In this document: positions 5,089 through 5,143 of the stretch, piece after piece
How the letters are laid out: every line of letters starts with the position of its first letter
How positions within the stretch are numbered: position 1 is the first letter of the stretch
Source: Pseudomonadota bacterium
GTDB lineage: Bacteria; Desulfobacterota; Syntrophia; Syntrophales; UBA5619
DNA length: 5,143 nt
NCBI GenBank assembly: GCA_018827585.1
Contig: JAHJXP010000168.1
Coordinates: forward strand, 1 to 5,143
Direction of reading: 5' to 3'
Made by a program: the position numbers and the translations under genes
The notes under the pieces: generated by a model
What the model was told of the DNA's origin: nothing
The model's database searches: none
The model's input: only the letters and a program-made list of their open reading frames with translations

Positions 5089-5094
5089 AAGGAG
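5089..5094 (+). promoter_or_regulatory. Ribosome binding site for the partial gene at 5102
   Basis: AAGGAG lies 7 bases before the ATG at 5102, the best-placed and strongest Shine-Dalgarno match in this end of the window. Confidence 0.5.
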
Positions 5095-5101
5095 AAATAT
5101 A

Positions 5102-5143
5102 ATGGAGAAGAAGGAAGCGATGTTGGTTCATGTTTCAAGGGGA
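5102..5143 (+). CDS. Start of an unknown gene running off the window, possibly from a mobile element
   Basis: ATG 5102 begins MEKKEAMLVHVSRG and stays open to the end of the window. The strong ribosome binding site at 5089-5094 makes real initiation likely. Fourteen residues are too few to assign a family. Because hsdS breaks off about 65 bases upstream, with unrelated leader sequence between, the simplest reading is the first gene of an insertion sequence or other element that disrupted hsdS. That is inference from context. Confidence 0.4.
   Translation, partial: MEKKEAMLVHVSRG

Noticed and set aside
5041..5143. Open frame VRHFPPLNLEYMIEGV across the hsdS break
   Set aside because: It has no start signal, begins right after a stop at 5038-5040, matches no HsdS sequence, and competes with the better supported start at 5102.
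1..5143. CRISPR array, tRNA or rRNA genes
   Set aside because: I saw no regularly spaced direct repeats and no cloverleaf or ribosomal RNA signatures on either strand.

Overview
The window runs from a conserved housekeeping operon into a damaged, mosaic type I restriction-modification (RM) locus, all on the + strand. Base composition falls from clearly GC-rich (sucCD and most of hsdM) to visibly more AT-rich from about position 2890 onward. The organism looks like a GC-rich proteobacterium-like lineage, perhaps Desulfobacterota/former Deltaproteobacteria. That guess rests on the general look of SucCD, HsdM and the GGGAGAGGG-type repeat, and is weak.

Region 1 (1-1227): the 3' end of sucC followed by complete sucD, the two subunits of succinyl-CoA synthetase of the TCA cycle. 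Both look intact, and sucD keeps its active-site His.

Region 2 (1291-2922): hsdM, the modification methyltransferase of a type I RM system. The SAM-binding and NPPF catalytic motifs are present, but the reading frame is cut by one in-frame TGA (2440-2442) exactly where the family has Trp in VCLWF. The frame then stays open for the rest of the protein to 2922. Two short GC-rich insertions, one a 9-bp-stem palindrome, lie inside this downstream half without breaking frame.

Region 3 (2912-4464): accessory genes sitting between the M and S genes. These are a small two-CxxC zinc-ribbon-like protein overlapping the end of hsdM by 11 bp, and an ORF6N-domain protein overlapping that gene by 11 bp. 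After them come a relic of the C-terminal tail of a second, divergent HsdM and a second, divergent ORF6N-domain protein. The first ORF6N gene contains a perfect 33-bp palindrome in its coding sequence.

Region 4 (4465-5143): a short gap with an inverted repeat, then the 5' part of hsdS (specificity subunit). It is cut off in its first target-recognition domain near 5036-5040 by unrelated sequence. A new start with a strong ribosome binding site follows (5102) and runs off the window, plausibly a mobile element.

Together the locus reads as a type I RM operon repeatedly remodelled by recombination and insertion. As read here, both the M and S genes are broken, while the small accessory genes between them remain open. 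No hsdR gene is in the window.
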